Source: Astropecten irregularis
Lineage: Eukaryota > Echinodermata > Asteroidea > Paxillosida > Astropectinidae
DNA: 64,000 nt
Assembly: GCA_963971285.1 (NCBI GenBank)
Contig: OZ020252.1
Coordinates: 9,337,662-9,401,661, forward strand
Reading direction: 5' to 3'
Notes under the pieces: generated by a model
The model's input: the letters and a program-made list of their open reading frames with translations, nothing else
The model's database searches: none
Told to the model about the DNA's origin: nothing
In this document: piece after piece, positions 11,245-22,426 of the stretch
Position numbering within the stretch: position 1 is the stretch's first letter
Layout: the number at the start of each line of letters is the position of its first letter
Made by a program: the position numbers and the translations under genes

Positions 11245-12155
11245 ATGTCAATTTCTAAGATGTTGATTTTGAATTTCAAAGGGTCAATGAAGTCTTTAAA
11301 TATTTTGATTATATTTTTAAGCAAAAACACCTCTTAACATTATGCACTCTGAAAAGTTCTCGACATAAATTACCGTATTTATATAAACTACAAACGCGCC
11401 AGGATTGGTAAAAGCTATGTAAATTTAATTACTTTTTACATGTACCAATACAATCATAATAATGTGTGCAGCGTAATGAAATGTGCAGTTTTAATGTGCA
11501 TGTATAATGCATTCGTAATGAGATTACCAATTAGTCTCAGCTTGATTTAGCTATTATTCCATTGTTTGTTTGTCAGTCATGGAGTTTGTTTGTTGTCTAA
11601 CTACATCTGCAGTTGTGGAAGGCTTTGTTCCCGATCGTCTTTCGCTTTCCAATTCCGTCCCGAGCCAGATGTTGCCGCGCTCTACACCGCAGTATTCGCG
11701 AATCTTAAGTATCGCTTTCCATTACTCAGTCAAATTGCAGTGATTCACCAACAATCGGGTTGTTATTCTGCACAACAAGGCTTACTTTAAACCCATCGCT
11801 GCTTCCCACGTCACACATACACTGTCGTAGGCATATTATTTTGCTTTACATAGCTTTATGAAACAAACGATTTTACCTGATATTTTTTTTGGTTGTTCCC
11901 TTAAGTGTGTTTATTTCTGACTTGTGGTCAAGGCTGAGCCTGAATCTTGCTGTCAGTGAACTGAAGTGGATGGTCTTGTGTCTTGTGTCTTGTGAAACAA
12001 GCAGTTAATGGATTTCCTCCTGGAATCCAGAATCTGCAGCATCTATTAAATTTCAGGGCCATTGAGATTTGTTCCATGGGGGAGTTTCATTTAGGATCTG
12101 TAAGAAGATACACGCTCCTAAACGCTCTCCAGAAATCCAATGTCAGTGTTGTGCG
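11245..12155. other. intronic, no feature recognised
   Basis: Unique-looking sequence. An open frame at 11566-11790 covers a slightly GC-richer patch (GTTCCCGATCGTC to CGCAGTATTCGCG), but no family is recognised. Confidence 0.35.
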
Positions 12156-12158
12156 GAG

Positions 12159-12927
12159 TTAAAGGTACAATACAGGATTGGTATTAAAGGGTGGCTGCAA
12201 TGATATTTAATGATATCCACCGAAATAATTTAATTACCTTTTAAAAAATATATCAATTTTGATTAAAGTTTGTTTTTTGTTTTCCCCTTGTATCTGGTAT
12301 TTTGTTTTCTCCAAATAATCCGCACCCCATTAGCATTTTGTGTCCACACCCCACCCCCTAGTACGTGATTTTGATTGCCGTCAGTGACGCGGGAACCAGC
12401 TTAGCATTACTCGATGGCTTGTGAACCAGCTACCGAGTTCCCGAAATGACGTCACAACATTCCTCCCTCCCAGTTAATAAAATGATTTTAATACCAATTA
12501 CACAATGGAGGCTAAAACTACCACAGCCACACAACTGCGTTTTAAAGACTTTATTCCATCAATATATAAGCAAAAACACCCATTGCTGCCACCCTTTAAT
12601 AAACCAAAACAGACATGTTCACAGATTTACCAATAACTTTAAAGATGGACATGATAGGAACCCCCTGCTAAAATATTTCTGCCTGAAAAGCTAATTTTTT
12701 AGAAAAGTGCAAAACAAATAGGCTTTACATCTCGGCGAGACCAAAAACTCTCTTAAATATGTTTTATAAGAAAAAAATTAATCTTTTTTTTAGCTATTTT
12801 CTCGGGAATCAGATGTCCGATTGCGATGAAATGTTCAACTAGGCTCATTATTTCATGTGACATGCTGGATAAGACAAAGTGTGAATGCTGTTCTGTGACC
12901 TTTACCAATCATGTATTACACCTTTAA
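12159..12927 (+). mobile_element. family B MITE interrupted by family D
   Basis: Begins TTAAAGGTACAATACAGG and ends ATTACACCTTTAA. The left part matches A and B (ACAGACATGTTCACAGATTT). The right part is the B-specific half: TATGTTTTATAAGAAAA, AGATGTCCGATTG, ATTATTTCATGTGACATG, GACAAAGTGTGAATGCTGTTC. The element is split after GGATTGGTA by the family D insertion at 12184-12599. Confidence 0.8.
12184..12599. mobile_element. family D MITE nested in family B
   Basis: TTAAAGGGTGGCTGCAATG at the left and CATTGCTGCCACCCTTTAA at the right form a near-perfect inverted repeat of about 19 bp, with TTAA at each edge. Removing it rejoins the two halves of the family B copy, so it inserted later. The interior is unique and non-coding. 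Confidence 0.82.
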
Positions 12928-12929
12928 TG

Positions 12930-13195
12930 TATAGCCGTTTAAGATTGATTAAACATAGATTTGCCATGAATTTTTATAATTCCAGTCATTTCTACAATCT
13001 ACATCGTACATTAACATACTACTACATGTATGAAGGCAAAACTGTAATGAGCTTCCATGGCCAATGTATGTCTTCACTCTGCCAATATAGATCTGCCTGA
13101 AGCACTAGCATACATTAGTACTGAAGGCGAACATGAGCCAATACCAGATAATAACCTTGTCTTTCTCAGTTCCATTTTATCATACATGTAGATAC
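12930..13195. other. intronic, no feature recognised
   Basis: Short unique-looking AT-rich segment between two nested repeat clusters. Confidence 0.3.
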
Positions 13196-13402
13196 ATTTG
13201 GGGCCAATTTCATAGAGCTGCTTAGCACGAAAATTTGCTAAGCATGATATTTCTGTCTGAATAAAAATACGTGTTTCCACGTGTTGTGTATCACTTTTGA
13301 TTGTTCTTTGGCTGTTGTTTGCTGACCATGAATATGAAATGGAATATTCAATGGTGGTTTGTTTTATTCTGCGAGACATTTTGTGCTAAGCAAATTTTTG
13401 TG

Positions 13403-13548
13403 TGTGGATCGGTTTGCGGAAACACCATGTAATAAGCGTTAATACTTTCGCACTTCTATATCATTTGCACTTCTATATCGTTCGCACTTCTCGCAATTAG
13501 GTCTCATGCATCGTTTTGACTAGTCTGCTCTAGTCCTCATCAGGAGAC
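13403..13548 (-). mobile_element. element G, short retro-type insertion with hammerhead-like motif
   Basis: Flanked by a perfect 12-bp target-site duplication CAAATTTTTGTG (13391-13402 and 13549-13560), which is too long for the TTAA or TA elements here and typical of target-primed reverse transcription. Read on the minus strand it opens with GTCTC-CTGATGA, then an inverted pair GACTAG...CTAGTC around AGCAGA, then AAAAC, then GAGAC. It continues with three rounds of a roughly 16-bp unit built on AGAAGTGCGAACGATAT and ends near ACATGGTGTTTCCGCAAACC. A related copy lies at 25168-25272. No coding capacity. Confidence 0.7.
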
Positions 13549-13550
13549 CA
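13497..13550 (-). ncRNA. hammerhead-ribozyme-like motif (degenerate)
   Basis: Minus strand: GGTCTC and GAGACC can pair as stem I, and CUGAUGA follows the first strand exactly. GACTAG and CTAGTC pair as stem II (with one extra G), and AAAAC stands where GAAAC is expected. Stem III would be minimal or absent, as known for short hammerheads in some metazoan retroelements. The G-to-A core change probably makes this copy inactive. The arrangement could be coincidence. Confidence 0.4.
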
Positions 13551-13709
13551 AATTTTTGTGCTTAGCAGCTCTATAAAATTGGCCCCTGATCAACTTCAGA
13601 TTGTTTGGTACACATTGATTTCTACAAATTAGTGCAGCAGACCCTTTTAAAATTTTTATTTTTGTTTTAAAACCAATATTTACCAGATAAAGGATCTGAT
13701 CATGTACAT

Positions 13710-14000
13710 GGTGTCCCAGTGTCGAGAACTATTATATGAAAATTAAACTGTTTATCACTTCAAGATTCAGATATGTGATACAACCATGTCTTGGGTATCA
13801 CCATGTAGAATTTTGAGCAGAATTGGACTGAAATTGAGTGAGAAAAGTAAGATTGAATCACCCAACCTCAAAACCCGATTTTCATCTTTCTTTCAATACA
13901 CATTATGTGTGTATTGACCACTTATTCTGGAATACTGCAAATTTGTTTTTAAAGAGTACTCTTTCATTTGGTCATATTTTTGGTAAATCCCTCACCGTTG
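13710..14000. mobile_element. family U, one-armed fragment
   Basis: ATCACTTCAAGATTCAGATA, ATCACCATGTAGAATTT, GGACTGAAATTGAG and AAAGAGTACTCTTT match the left arm and centre of the foldback element at 43619-44055. The other arm is missing. It runs directly into a family H copy. Confidence 0.65.
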
Positions 14001-14023
14001 ACAAACATTCAAGTTGCTTAAAC

Positions 14024-14255
14024 AGTGGCAGAATTTTTTGCTTACGGTTAGCGTATTTTACAGGAGAGTTTTTTCTTTTTGGTAACAGTAAGCAAGGAAT
14101 TTCTGCAGAATGCATATGACAGCGCAATAATCAAGGTTACCCTAGAAATTCTTTGCTGACCAAAAGCCTTGCTTACGGATTCCATGAAATAGTTTTCATG
14201 CATTGCAGTGCACGTAAGCACATAAATAGGCCGTAACGAATTCCATGAAATTGTG
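14024..14255. mobile_element. family H MITE, left-truncated
   Basis: TTGCTTACGGTTAGCGTATTT, GTAAGCAAGGAATTTCTGCAG, GCTTACGGATTCCATGAAAT and the right end TTCCATGAAATTGTGCCC match the full copy at 23361-23666. The left terminus is missing. Confidence 0.7.
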
Positions 14256-14524
14256 CCCAACTCACTTTGACACTATGTTTAAATTGGTGAACTGTTAGCG
14301 TGGCATTTCTAAAGCACATTGTACACAAAAGAGTTATATAGCTCTATGGTACATGTATCTGGCTGAATGATACATCAGTATACAAATATGAGGTAATTAA
14401 AACAGAATAATACCATTACGTAACACCTACATGTACACCCACATTACATATTGCAATTAGCACTTTACAGTGTGTCACTGTGTGTGTAGACACAATACCC
14501 ATAATGCAAATGTTACATTTCCTT

Positions 14525-14955
14525 TTAAAGGTTTACTGTAATCAAAACTCATATGAAGTTAAATACATCTGTATTGCTATAAAACTCAACCTGTCTATCT
14601 TTATTTATGCTGAAAAATATTGTATATAGAAAAAGGAGGTATTTTAGACCCATTATTTAGCATCCAACTTGCGACGAAAAACCTTGCTTACGTCACATGC
14701 AGAACGCCCCGCAGTATACTGTGGTGCAAGCTATACTGGCTCTGTTTCTATTGTTGCGTGGATCGGTTTCAAGGGGGTGACTTTTTTTGGGGGGCGGGGC
14801 ATACATGTACCAATTTTGTAACTTTTTTGTCAAAATTAAGCACTTACATACATGTAATTATATAAATTTATATAGTCGTTAATTATGTGTTTAATTAGCA
14901 ATAATTTTAAAGCACTTTCACCCCTTTCCCAAATTTGATTACAATAAACCTTTAA
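14525..14955. mobile_element. family C MITE, long form
   Basis: TTAAAGGTTTACTGTAATC at the left and AATAAACCTTTAA at the right. It shares GAAGTTAAATACATCTGTATTG with 60862-61014 and CACTTTCACCCCTTTCC with 9640-9774. About 430 bp, with an unshared middle that includes a G-run near 14780. Confidence 0.75.
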
Positions 14956-14959
14956 ACCT

Positions 14960-15340
14960 TCGTGTACAATGTATTTCCCTTTCTTTGGTTTCACTTCAAA
15001 AATCGATCGCCAATATACACACATATCCAAAACGGAAGTGCCAGGATGATGTTTGCTCGTGTGCATGAGCACACCGCCATTCAGTGTAGACATGAATATC
15101 TGAATATATCATGGGCGCAAGACACTATACTACCAGTGAATGCAGCTTAACCTTCAACAACCAACATTGTTACCTGTGATGTACATGTACAGTGATTTAG
15201 TGAATGTTTTACCCTGACAATGGTTGCCCCTGGCAACCAGTGTATTTTATCTCCGCCATCTTATCTTATGCCTTGCACAGTCTACTGTACATGTACTTGT
15301 ATATCCCAAAATGCAGCCATGTGTGCAAAATTAGTCTGGA
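14960..15340. other. intronic, no feature recognised
   Basis: Unique-looking sequence with scattered ACATGTAC words. No exon recognised. Confidence 0.3.
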
Positions 15341-15342
15341 TT

Positions 15343-15722
15343 TTAAAGGTACATGTACATGTATCATACTTTGGTAGCATACCAAAACAGATGTACCTAT
15401 AACTTACAAGTTACAGGGTATAAAGATGGTGATGGTAGAAACATACATGTATCGTTACAATTTTTCTGCCTCAAATACTGTATTTATCCAGAAAATATTC
15501 AAACCAATGACCAAAAAACAATTTTGATCTTTAAAATATGAAAAATAACGGTGACAATATTTAAGAAATAGCATGGGCATTTTTCACCGTTTTCTCAAAA
15601 CGTGGGCACCGTATGGGACTGGAAATTTCATCAGATGACTGTTACTGTATCTTCCTTGATATTTTTGCCAATGAATCTGTATTTCTTTGACAAAAACCAA
15701 AGTATGTATGTATTACCTTTAA
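15343..15722 (+). mobile_element. family A MITE
   Basis: Complete from TTAAAGGTACATGTACATG to GTATTACCTTTAA. ACATGTAC-type short repeats have expanded inside the left end and near 15445, so the left terminal repeat is altered. Confidence 0.87.
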
Positions 15723-15854
15723 GAACAATAGGGAAATATCGGTTTATGGGTGATGCATAAAACCATGTTCAAAAGAGTGTGAGCTTATCAAGAATAATGA
15801 TCTAACAGTGCATGTTGTGCATTGACTGATAGTCGATACCATGAACCAAGTCTA

Positions 15855-16080
15855 TTGGCATTTAGAAAATGGAGGCTCAGGCTCCATTTCGTGATTCCAT
15901 TCTGAAATAATGGTATCAAAATAGAGGCTTTTGGTTGCAGTTCCGAAATAAATTGTCTAGTTAATGTAAAGGAAGACAGATCTTCAGCTTCAATGAAACA
16001 CCACAACTATAATTTTCAGCATAATGATGTCAGAGCTGGAGCCTGAGCCTGAGCCTAATCCTCCATTTCGTAAACGCCCA
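15855..16080. mobile_element. family J MITE
   Basis: Left end TTTAGAAAATGGAGGCTCAG and right end CTCCATTTCGTAAACGCCCA are inverted repeats. The interior carries GGTATCAAAATAGAGGCTTTTGG, and near the right end GGAGCCTGAGCCTGAGCC hexamer repeats. Related to 29668-29790 and 55078-55350. Confidence 0.75.
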
Positions 16081-16084
16081 GTGT

Positions 16085-17220
16085 CATAATAGCCCTTGGT
16101 TTATACTCAGGCCCTAACTGTGCATCAATTTAGAGCAATTTGTCAAAAATCTCACAATGTTTTCAGTCAGTGACACTCTGACTCCCTTCCAGTGAGTGAA
16201 ATTCCCGCCTGCGCTGTAGATAAGATGGACAGGCAATTTATTAGTAGTCCACTGTAATGTATGGCCTATGAGAACCCAGTTGACAGTATCTGATACATCG
16301 CTGATGTCATCCCATGGACGGTGTTGCTTGCCCCCAATTATCACTCCTTCTTTTTCTCCCCCATTTCCAGTTTTTCTTTCGATGGTAATGACACCACTTA
16401 GAGTGCAATCATTCATCACCTTGGCTAGCGTCAGCTGTCATCGGCTTAATAATCAAGCATCAGGCCTGGTCTGGGCTTCAGGCCACCAGGCTAATCTAAG
16501 AAACCCGGCCGAAAAAGGGCACTTTTAATAGTCATTTGCAGAGAGAGAGAGGTTGAAAAAAAAGGCGTTTAACGGCACCTTTGGGCAATATTGTTGAAGA
16601 TTTGTTGGCCTTTTATGCCAGGGAAAAAAGGTTAATCTGAAATTGCTGTGACTTGTCACGCCTGGAGTCGTAGTCCAGTGTGGGCAGATGAAGCATTGAT
16701 GGCCAATTTCGATCTGAAGTGCTGCTATGATGGGATTTGCTGGTACATGTACATGTATTTTAATACTCAGGGAGAAATGGAGGGAAACTGCTTCTTTTCT
16801 TCCAAACAATATCAACCTTAATGGAGTTGGTAATTTGCTGTGGCTAGGTGGGATAGCCCCAAGTGCTGGATTTGATACTCTTACCACGCTGTACGTACGT
16901 ACCATGTATTGCTCACTAAGTCCATTCTCTATAGTGTGTCTGAAGGGTGTTTCTGGTCAGTTTCCGATTGACAACCTTGCAAATAGCCAACGTCATCGTT
17001 CTTTTCTCTGAAAGACTCTTTATGGATTTCTGTCTCATCCGTAATACATCCATCTGCTAGGAATCCAATTAAAGCTTAATACCTCCATGATCTGTAGCAC
17101 CCGATTTTCAGATTTGCTGGAAGATTACATTATTTGAAGTAGAATGTTTTTTTTTTCGTTTTTTTTATGACTGGGCCAATAAAACATAAATACCAGGTCT
17201 GTATAGCTTTTAGGTAATTA
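16085..17220. other. intronic unique block
   Basis: No repeat family recognised. Includes relatively complex, balanced sequence at 16400-16720. Overlapping open frames on both strands (16525-16905, 16727-17011) have no recognisable domain. Confidence 0.35.
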
Positions 17221-17221
17221 T

Positions 17222-17575
17222 TTAAGGTATAGTATCATAATTTGGCAGCATACCGAAACAGAAATCTTCACAGATTTGCCTATAACTTACAGTGTGTAAA
17301 GATGGTGCTGGTAGAAACATACAGAACTGTTAAAATTGTTCTGCCTGAAATGCTGTATTTATCCAGAAAAGAGTAAAACCAGTGACCAAAATTAGAAGAA
17401 AAAGAGAGAAGAAAGACTTCAGAAACACTGTCGCTGTTTTTCACCGTTTTCTCAAAAAGTGAGCAACGTATGGGACTGAAATTTTCACAGATGACTGTTA
17501 CTGTATACATCTTCCTTGATATTTTTGCCCATGGATCTGTATTTCTGTGACAAAAAAGTATGAAATTCCCTTTAA
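17222..17575 (+). mobile_element. family A MITE
   Basis: From TTAAGGTATAGTATCATAATT to GAAATTCCCTTTAA. The internal blocks are complete. The GATCTTTTAAAAGATC palindrome has been lost, and the right terminal repeat is slightly eroded. Confidence 0.87.
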
Positions 17576-17579
17576 TAGC

Positions 17580-18960
17580 TTTAGCACATGTGATGAGCAT
17601 TACATTGTCAAAAGTTTACCTGTACATTCATGAAATAATTCAGTTCATCAATTTCATGTTTAGTGTTACTCGGCCTGTGTAAATAAGTATCATGCATGCA
17701 TTCATTTGAATACTGCATGTGTCAACAATGACATGATTGTTGACAATGCACTAATTACTAATTAAGCCGAAACTGACCATATAAACATACAGACATATTT
17801 TATCCCTAGCTAAGTATAGCAGGCCTTTTAGGATCTACATAGGCCCAGATATCCTAAGAGAGACGCTAAACTGATTAGCTGACAGGCTTTTCCCTTCTCC
17901 CTCGACGACATTGACGACATTGACACGTACATGTTCACCACCAGGCATCCTGTCATTCGGGTTTTACTATAGAAACCTTGAACTTGTTTAGATTACATAC
18001 ATGACATGTTTATTGTGTGTGGGTGCGATTGGTAGAGTTATACCAGACAAATGTCACTGTCAGACAGACGCTATGCATCTCTGTAATTTGGCGGCAAGAG
18101 GATTCTTCAATCTAGCAGAGTATGTTTAGTTTACACAGATCTATACTTACATTGATGAAAATACATACGCACCGATCAATATTGGCCTTGGTTGATTCTT
18201 AGATACATTACAGCGTTAGGTAATGAGGGCTCCATGATAAAACAAAACAACACAACAACCGACGAATATTCATTTCAAACAATAGGACCCCGCCCTTCCC
18301 ATTTATATGATTGTTTGCCGCACCCGGAACTGCTATTGAGAAGTTTTAATTTTAGAAATTGGTTATGTACACTACAGATCTGCACTTGCAAGCTGGAGGT
18401 CGCGGGTTCGAACATTGCTGAACATTGTTCACTGTAAGGAACGACCACTATAACAAACAATTTCCGTGCATCCCAGCGGGTTTGTTATAGTGGCGTTTCA
18501 CTGTCGTACCGTCTGACTGCCAAGGGTATAATTGTAGCAAATAACATCCCAAATCCTTCAATATCAACAAATATTTAACATTTAACACTCCCATGTTTAA
18601 ACTTGCATACATGTCTACAGTATAGGCCGTATACATACATGTACATTACTTCCTCAATGTACCAACTTTAAACGAAAGTGCAATTGTGTAATTCAAGGAA
18701 GCATACTGCCATTCTTGATACATACAGTAGTAATTGTGCAAGTTACAAGCTTCCTGTCTGACCTTCTCAATAATAATTACTATCATATCAATTTCAGTTG
18801 CTTTTTTACCCAATGTACGTTATCCAATTTCCTTACAGGATGGTAATTTAAACCTGAACTGGTAGAGTTATGCACTCAATGTCATTGGCAAGCACACGGA
18901 TACACTGAAAATGTGTTATATAAAATGTCCATCTTGTTTTAGTTTGTTGTATAATTTGCC
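17580..18960. other. intronic, short inverted motif
   Basis: Mostly unique-looking. At 18447-18495 CCACTATAACAAAC and GTTTGTTATAGTGGCG form an inverted repeat. At about 18400-18416 GGTCGCGGGTTCGAAC resembles a tRNA B box, but without an A box. Confidence 0.35.
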
Positions 18961-18964
18961 TGAT

Positions 18965-19160
18965 TTAAAGGCAGCGTACAGAATTTGCAAGGCCTCCGAA
19001 AATAAAAAAATATTGAGTTTGAGACAGAAAATTGACTCAACAGTTCGTAGATAGTGGAAATAGTCACCATGGGAAATCTTGGTTCATCTGATGCTGGGTT
19101 TTTCAAGGAAATCAAGATTTAGTGTCTTTTTGAAAAGATTGTTCGTCCGAACGATGTAGT
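18965..19160 (+). mobile_element. family M, one-armed copy
   Basis: TTAAAGGCAGCGTACAG, GAGTTTGAGACAGAAAATTG, CACCATGGGAAATCTTGG and AAATCAAGATTTAGTGTC match the left arm of the foldback at 5865-6316. The loop and second arm are absent. Confidence 0.8.
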
Positions 19161-19164
19161 AGTA

Positions 19165-20575
19165 TTTCGAAAGCGTGGTTTATCCGTGAAGGATTCAGAG
19201 GAGGGGGGGGCGGGGAAGATGATTTTTGCCGTATTTCTGCTATCCAGATGAACAAAGGTACAAAAAACAGCATAAAGGAAGTTTAAGACCTTCACTTCTG
19301 TTGAAGTACCAAATTCAGTACCAAAATGCACATCTTTGCAAATCCTATGTTATTAAGATTGATTTGGTCATTTCTAAGGCCTCATCACACTTGATAAACC
19401 TCATTTGGATGCTGCCCCAGCAGCCAGCTTGGAATTCTTTCCTTCAGGCCTTCACACATGGGCCTTGTCCGTTTCACACTGCTCCCATATTATCTTCGTC
19501 CATGACCCAACCATTGGTTTGATTCATCCAACTAGCCAGCATCTGGTCAAGAAGCCAATGTGTGGATCGCCCGATATCAACATCTGGATATCATGCAAAA
19601 CAAACAGGCTCACAGATGACAAAAAGATGTACTGCATTGTTAAGCAGTATCGGCCATCAGCTGACAATACTCTCCATGACCATCTGCGATTTCCCTCTGA
19701 TGGTTGCTGATGACAAATTGGCTAATTTGGTAGACAGGTCCTAGAATTCAAATCATCGAGTGACAATTGGGAGGTGGCGGGAGGGGGTTGGAGGTTTGGG
19801 AAAACACTCCTGATCAGTTGATGTGTACATTATGAAAGTAATTTTGTTCCGGTCTCAACAACAGCCCCATAAATTTGGTTTAATTGGGAATGGAGATCTG
19901 CAGAGACAGCAGAAGTCATTGACCCTGGTTCACTCCAATCTCATCCCAGCTCGCTCCATCTTTCTCTCTCTCTCTTGCTAGATGAAGAAATTTAATAACG
20001 ACCGGTAATTGTTATGTCCTAGCCATGGTAGTTAATTGAGCAATCTGCAGATGGCTGAAAAGTCTCATGTTGGTGTGGGTGTCAGGAACTTGGCAGAACA
20101 AAAAACAGAAGAAGAAAGGAACAGCATCCATCATTTTGTTGTCTTTTGTAAAGATACATGTCTTGTGTATTATTAGTCGCGAGCGATACGTGGCATTTTG
20201 CCAGCTGCGATGAAATGTGACGACCATACAATTCGGTAAAACCAAAAGTGTGACGTTAGTTTTGAGTGAGAAATGCGGCACAGCTGTATTGAGCAAGGAG
20301 TAAGAGTACAAGTGTGTAATGGTTTACACGCTTGTGCCTTCGCTAATGCCTTTTACACACATGATGCACGTAGACATATGAATTTACGTCAGTATTCTGT
20401 TATTAACTTTCCAAGTGCTGGGTTTCCGGAGCGCCATTTCATGTGTGTTTGGAAGGGGGGTGGGGTGGTTGAGGAGGTCAGTTGGAGCATAGAGTTACCT
20501 CCATGGTTGGAGAGCCTCCAATTGATTCAGCATGCTTTTAGAAACTTTAAAATGTCATAATTTGTTTCTTTAAAA
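19165..20575. other. intronic unique block
   Basis: No repeat family recognised. A complex stretch at 19385-19760 has open frames on the + strand (19405-19710) but no recognisable protein domain or clear splice sites. A CT microsatellite lies near 19960. Confidence 0.35.
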
Positions 20576-20580
20576 TGCTT

Positions 20581-20656
20581 GGAGTTTGGAGGGCCTGACA
20601 TGTTTTGATCCTAGCAGGATCTTTATCGAAGGCTAAATGACAAGAGGACAAGAACA
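20581..20656 (-). repeat. family T repeat with stem-GAAA-like motif
   Basis: GGAG..GGCCTGA, a GATCCT...AGGATC inverted pair and TAAATGACAAGAGGACAAGAACATG are shared with 52934-53009. On the minus strand the stem is followed by AAAAC here and by GAAAT in the other copy, reminiscent of a hammerhead-derived remnant. Confidence 0.5.
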
Positions 20657-20708
20657 TGATACACATAAATGGATGAGAGGATCGGGACAAAAAGCGGGGG
20701 TTCTTTCT

Positions 20709-21057
20709 TTAAAGGTAATGTCATACTTTGGTTTTTGTCAAAGAAGTACAGATCCATGGGCAAAAATATCAAGGAAGATACAGTAACAGCCATCTGTGAA
20801 AATTTCAGTCCCATACGTTGCTTACTTTTTGAGAAAACAGTGCAAAACGGCCACAATATGTCTTAAGTCTTTTCTCTTTTATTTGTTATCTTCATAAGAT
20901 CAAAAATAATGTTGGTCACTGGTTTGACTCTTTTCTGGATAAATACAGCATTTCAGGCAGACAAATTTTAACAGTATGCTTCTACCAGCACCATCTTTAT
21001 ACCCTTTAAGATATAGGTATGCTACCAAAGTATGATACTACATACATGTACCTTTAA
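20709..21057 (-). mobile_element. family A MITE
   Basis: From TTAAAGGTAATGTCATACTTT to ACATACATGTACCTTTAA. Complete internal blocks. An ACATAC-type insertion widens the right terminal repeat. Confidence 0.88.
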
Positions 21058-21059
21058 GA

Positions 21060-22425
21060 ATAGGAATGGTGTCATTCATTGACTGTCCAACATTTCATTC
21101 AACTAACTTCATCCAGTTGATATTTACGCCATATTCAATTTTTAAGTAATTTCCACATTTTTGTCTCTGTTCGTCAAATACGACATGTACAATGGTGTTG
21201 TTATAGATGGGGAACGTCCATTGAATCCTTCTTCATCGAACCCCCAGTTGAAATTTCCAATTTCCTTGGGAAAACACGAAGTCGAGTAATCCATTTTTGC
21301 CTTCAGTGCTTGCATGAACAAACGCCTGGAGTATACCTCCACTAATTGTACCTCCCGGAGTCTACTGTACTTAGGGGGGCTTACAGCAAAGGTGTAATTT
21401 GATGTTCTTGGCTAGGTATATCCCATTGGCCTACATGGCCTAGCTGCTGCCGTAAACTGGCTTAATGTTTTGATCCACCAATTTTAGGCCAGGTTTATTT
21501 ACAGCTGAAAGGGTTGATCGTCAGCAGTTAAATGCCTTATTCACAGCACATCCATCTTGTCACCTTCCTTGTATACCCGTTGGAAAAGATAACACCAATT
21601 CAAAAAAGAAAACTGGTACATGTACATGTATACTATCAGGCTACTTTGAATCCAAGTCTCGGTTTGATCGCACTGCTTCGAATGTAGGATAGATGCGCCC
21701 AATTGAACGATTTGTTGGTTTGAATATCAACTCAACCGACAACCACGTCCATCTGTTTATTCCAAGGATGGATTCCTGACTTGGATCTAGAGCGCAAAAC
21801 CTGATTTTTTTTTATCTCCCCCTCTCCCTGCATTGATCTTCCCTTTCATTTGCGGAGCGAACCATTGTGAGCCGTTCAATACTTCGCCAACACGTCGGCA
21901 GGAAAAGTTAATCCATGCAAGCAGTTATTGCACAATAAAGAAAATATGTAATTTGTCCCATAGCAATCCATAACCATTGCCTTGAGTAGGGCCACTAGCT
22001 CCCTAGACAAAAAAAAAAAATTAATATCTCTGGAGCCATCGCAATGGAGTCGTGGTAAACTTGATACCTTCCTGGGCTTCATCGCTCCTCTTGGATTCCC
22101 AGCTCGCAGTCAAGGACAATGTCTGCCAGTTGCCTAATGGAAATAATTAGCGGCACGCATTTGGTTTTTTCATTCCTGGCGTCAAATTAATGTTTCAAAG
22201 ATTTTTTTTTTTGCATTGTACTGTATGAGGGAAATCGATGTGTTCACAGTTAGGCCAATGAAAGTTGATTGCTAGTTTCTCGTCAGCCATTTATCAGATT
22301 TAGGTAATAACTTCACCCAGAATTCCTCTTTGAGTGATCCCCATGTACCGTTCCCAGGTTGCAGCAATTGCTGCGCGTATGGATAAAATGATCCTTGGGA
22401 TATGGCGGTGTGTGTGTGGTTTCAT
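21060..22425. other. intronic unique block
   Basis: No repeat family recognised. The stretch 21840-22200 is complex and non-repetitive, with homeodomain-type TAATTAGC at about 22145. It is a candidate regulatory or conserved noncoding block by appearance only. Confidence 0.35.
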
Positions 22426-22426
22426 G

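Larger units (their letters stand above)
13200..13587. mobile_element. family F MITE interrupted by element G
   Basis: Left end GGGGCCAATTTCATAGAGC and right end AAAATTGGCCCC match family F. The usual 240-bp element is lengthened by the 146-bp element at 13403-13548, which sits between two copies of CAAATTTTTGTG. Confidence 0.82.
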
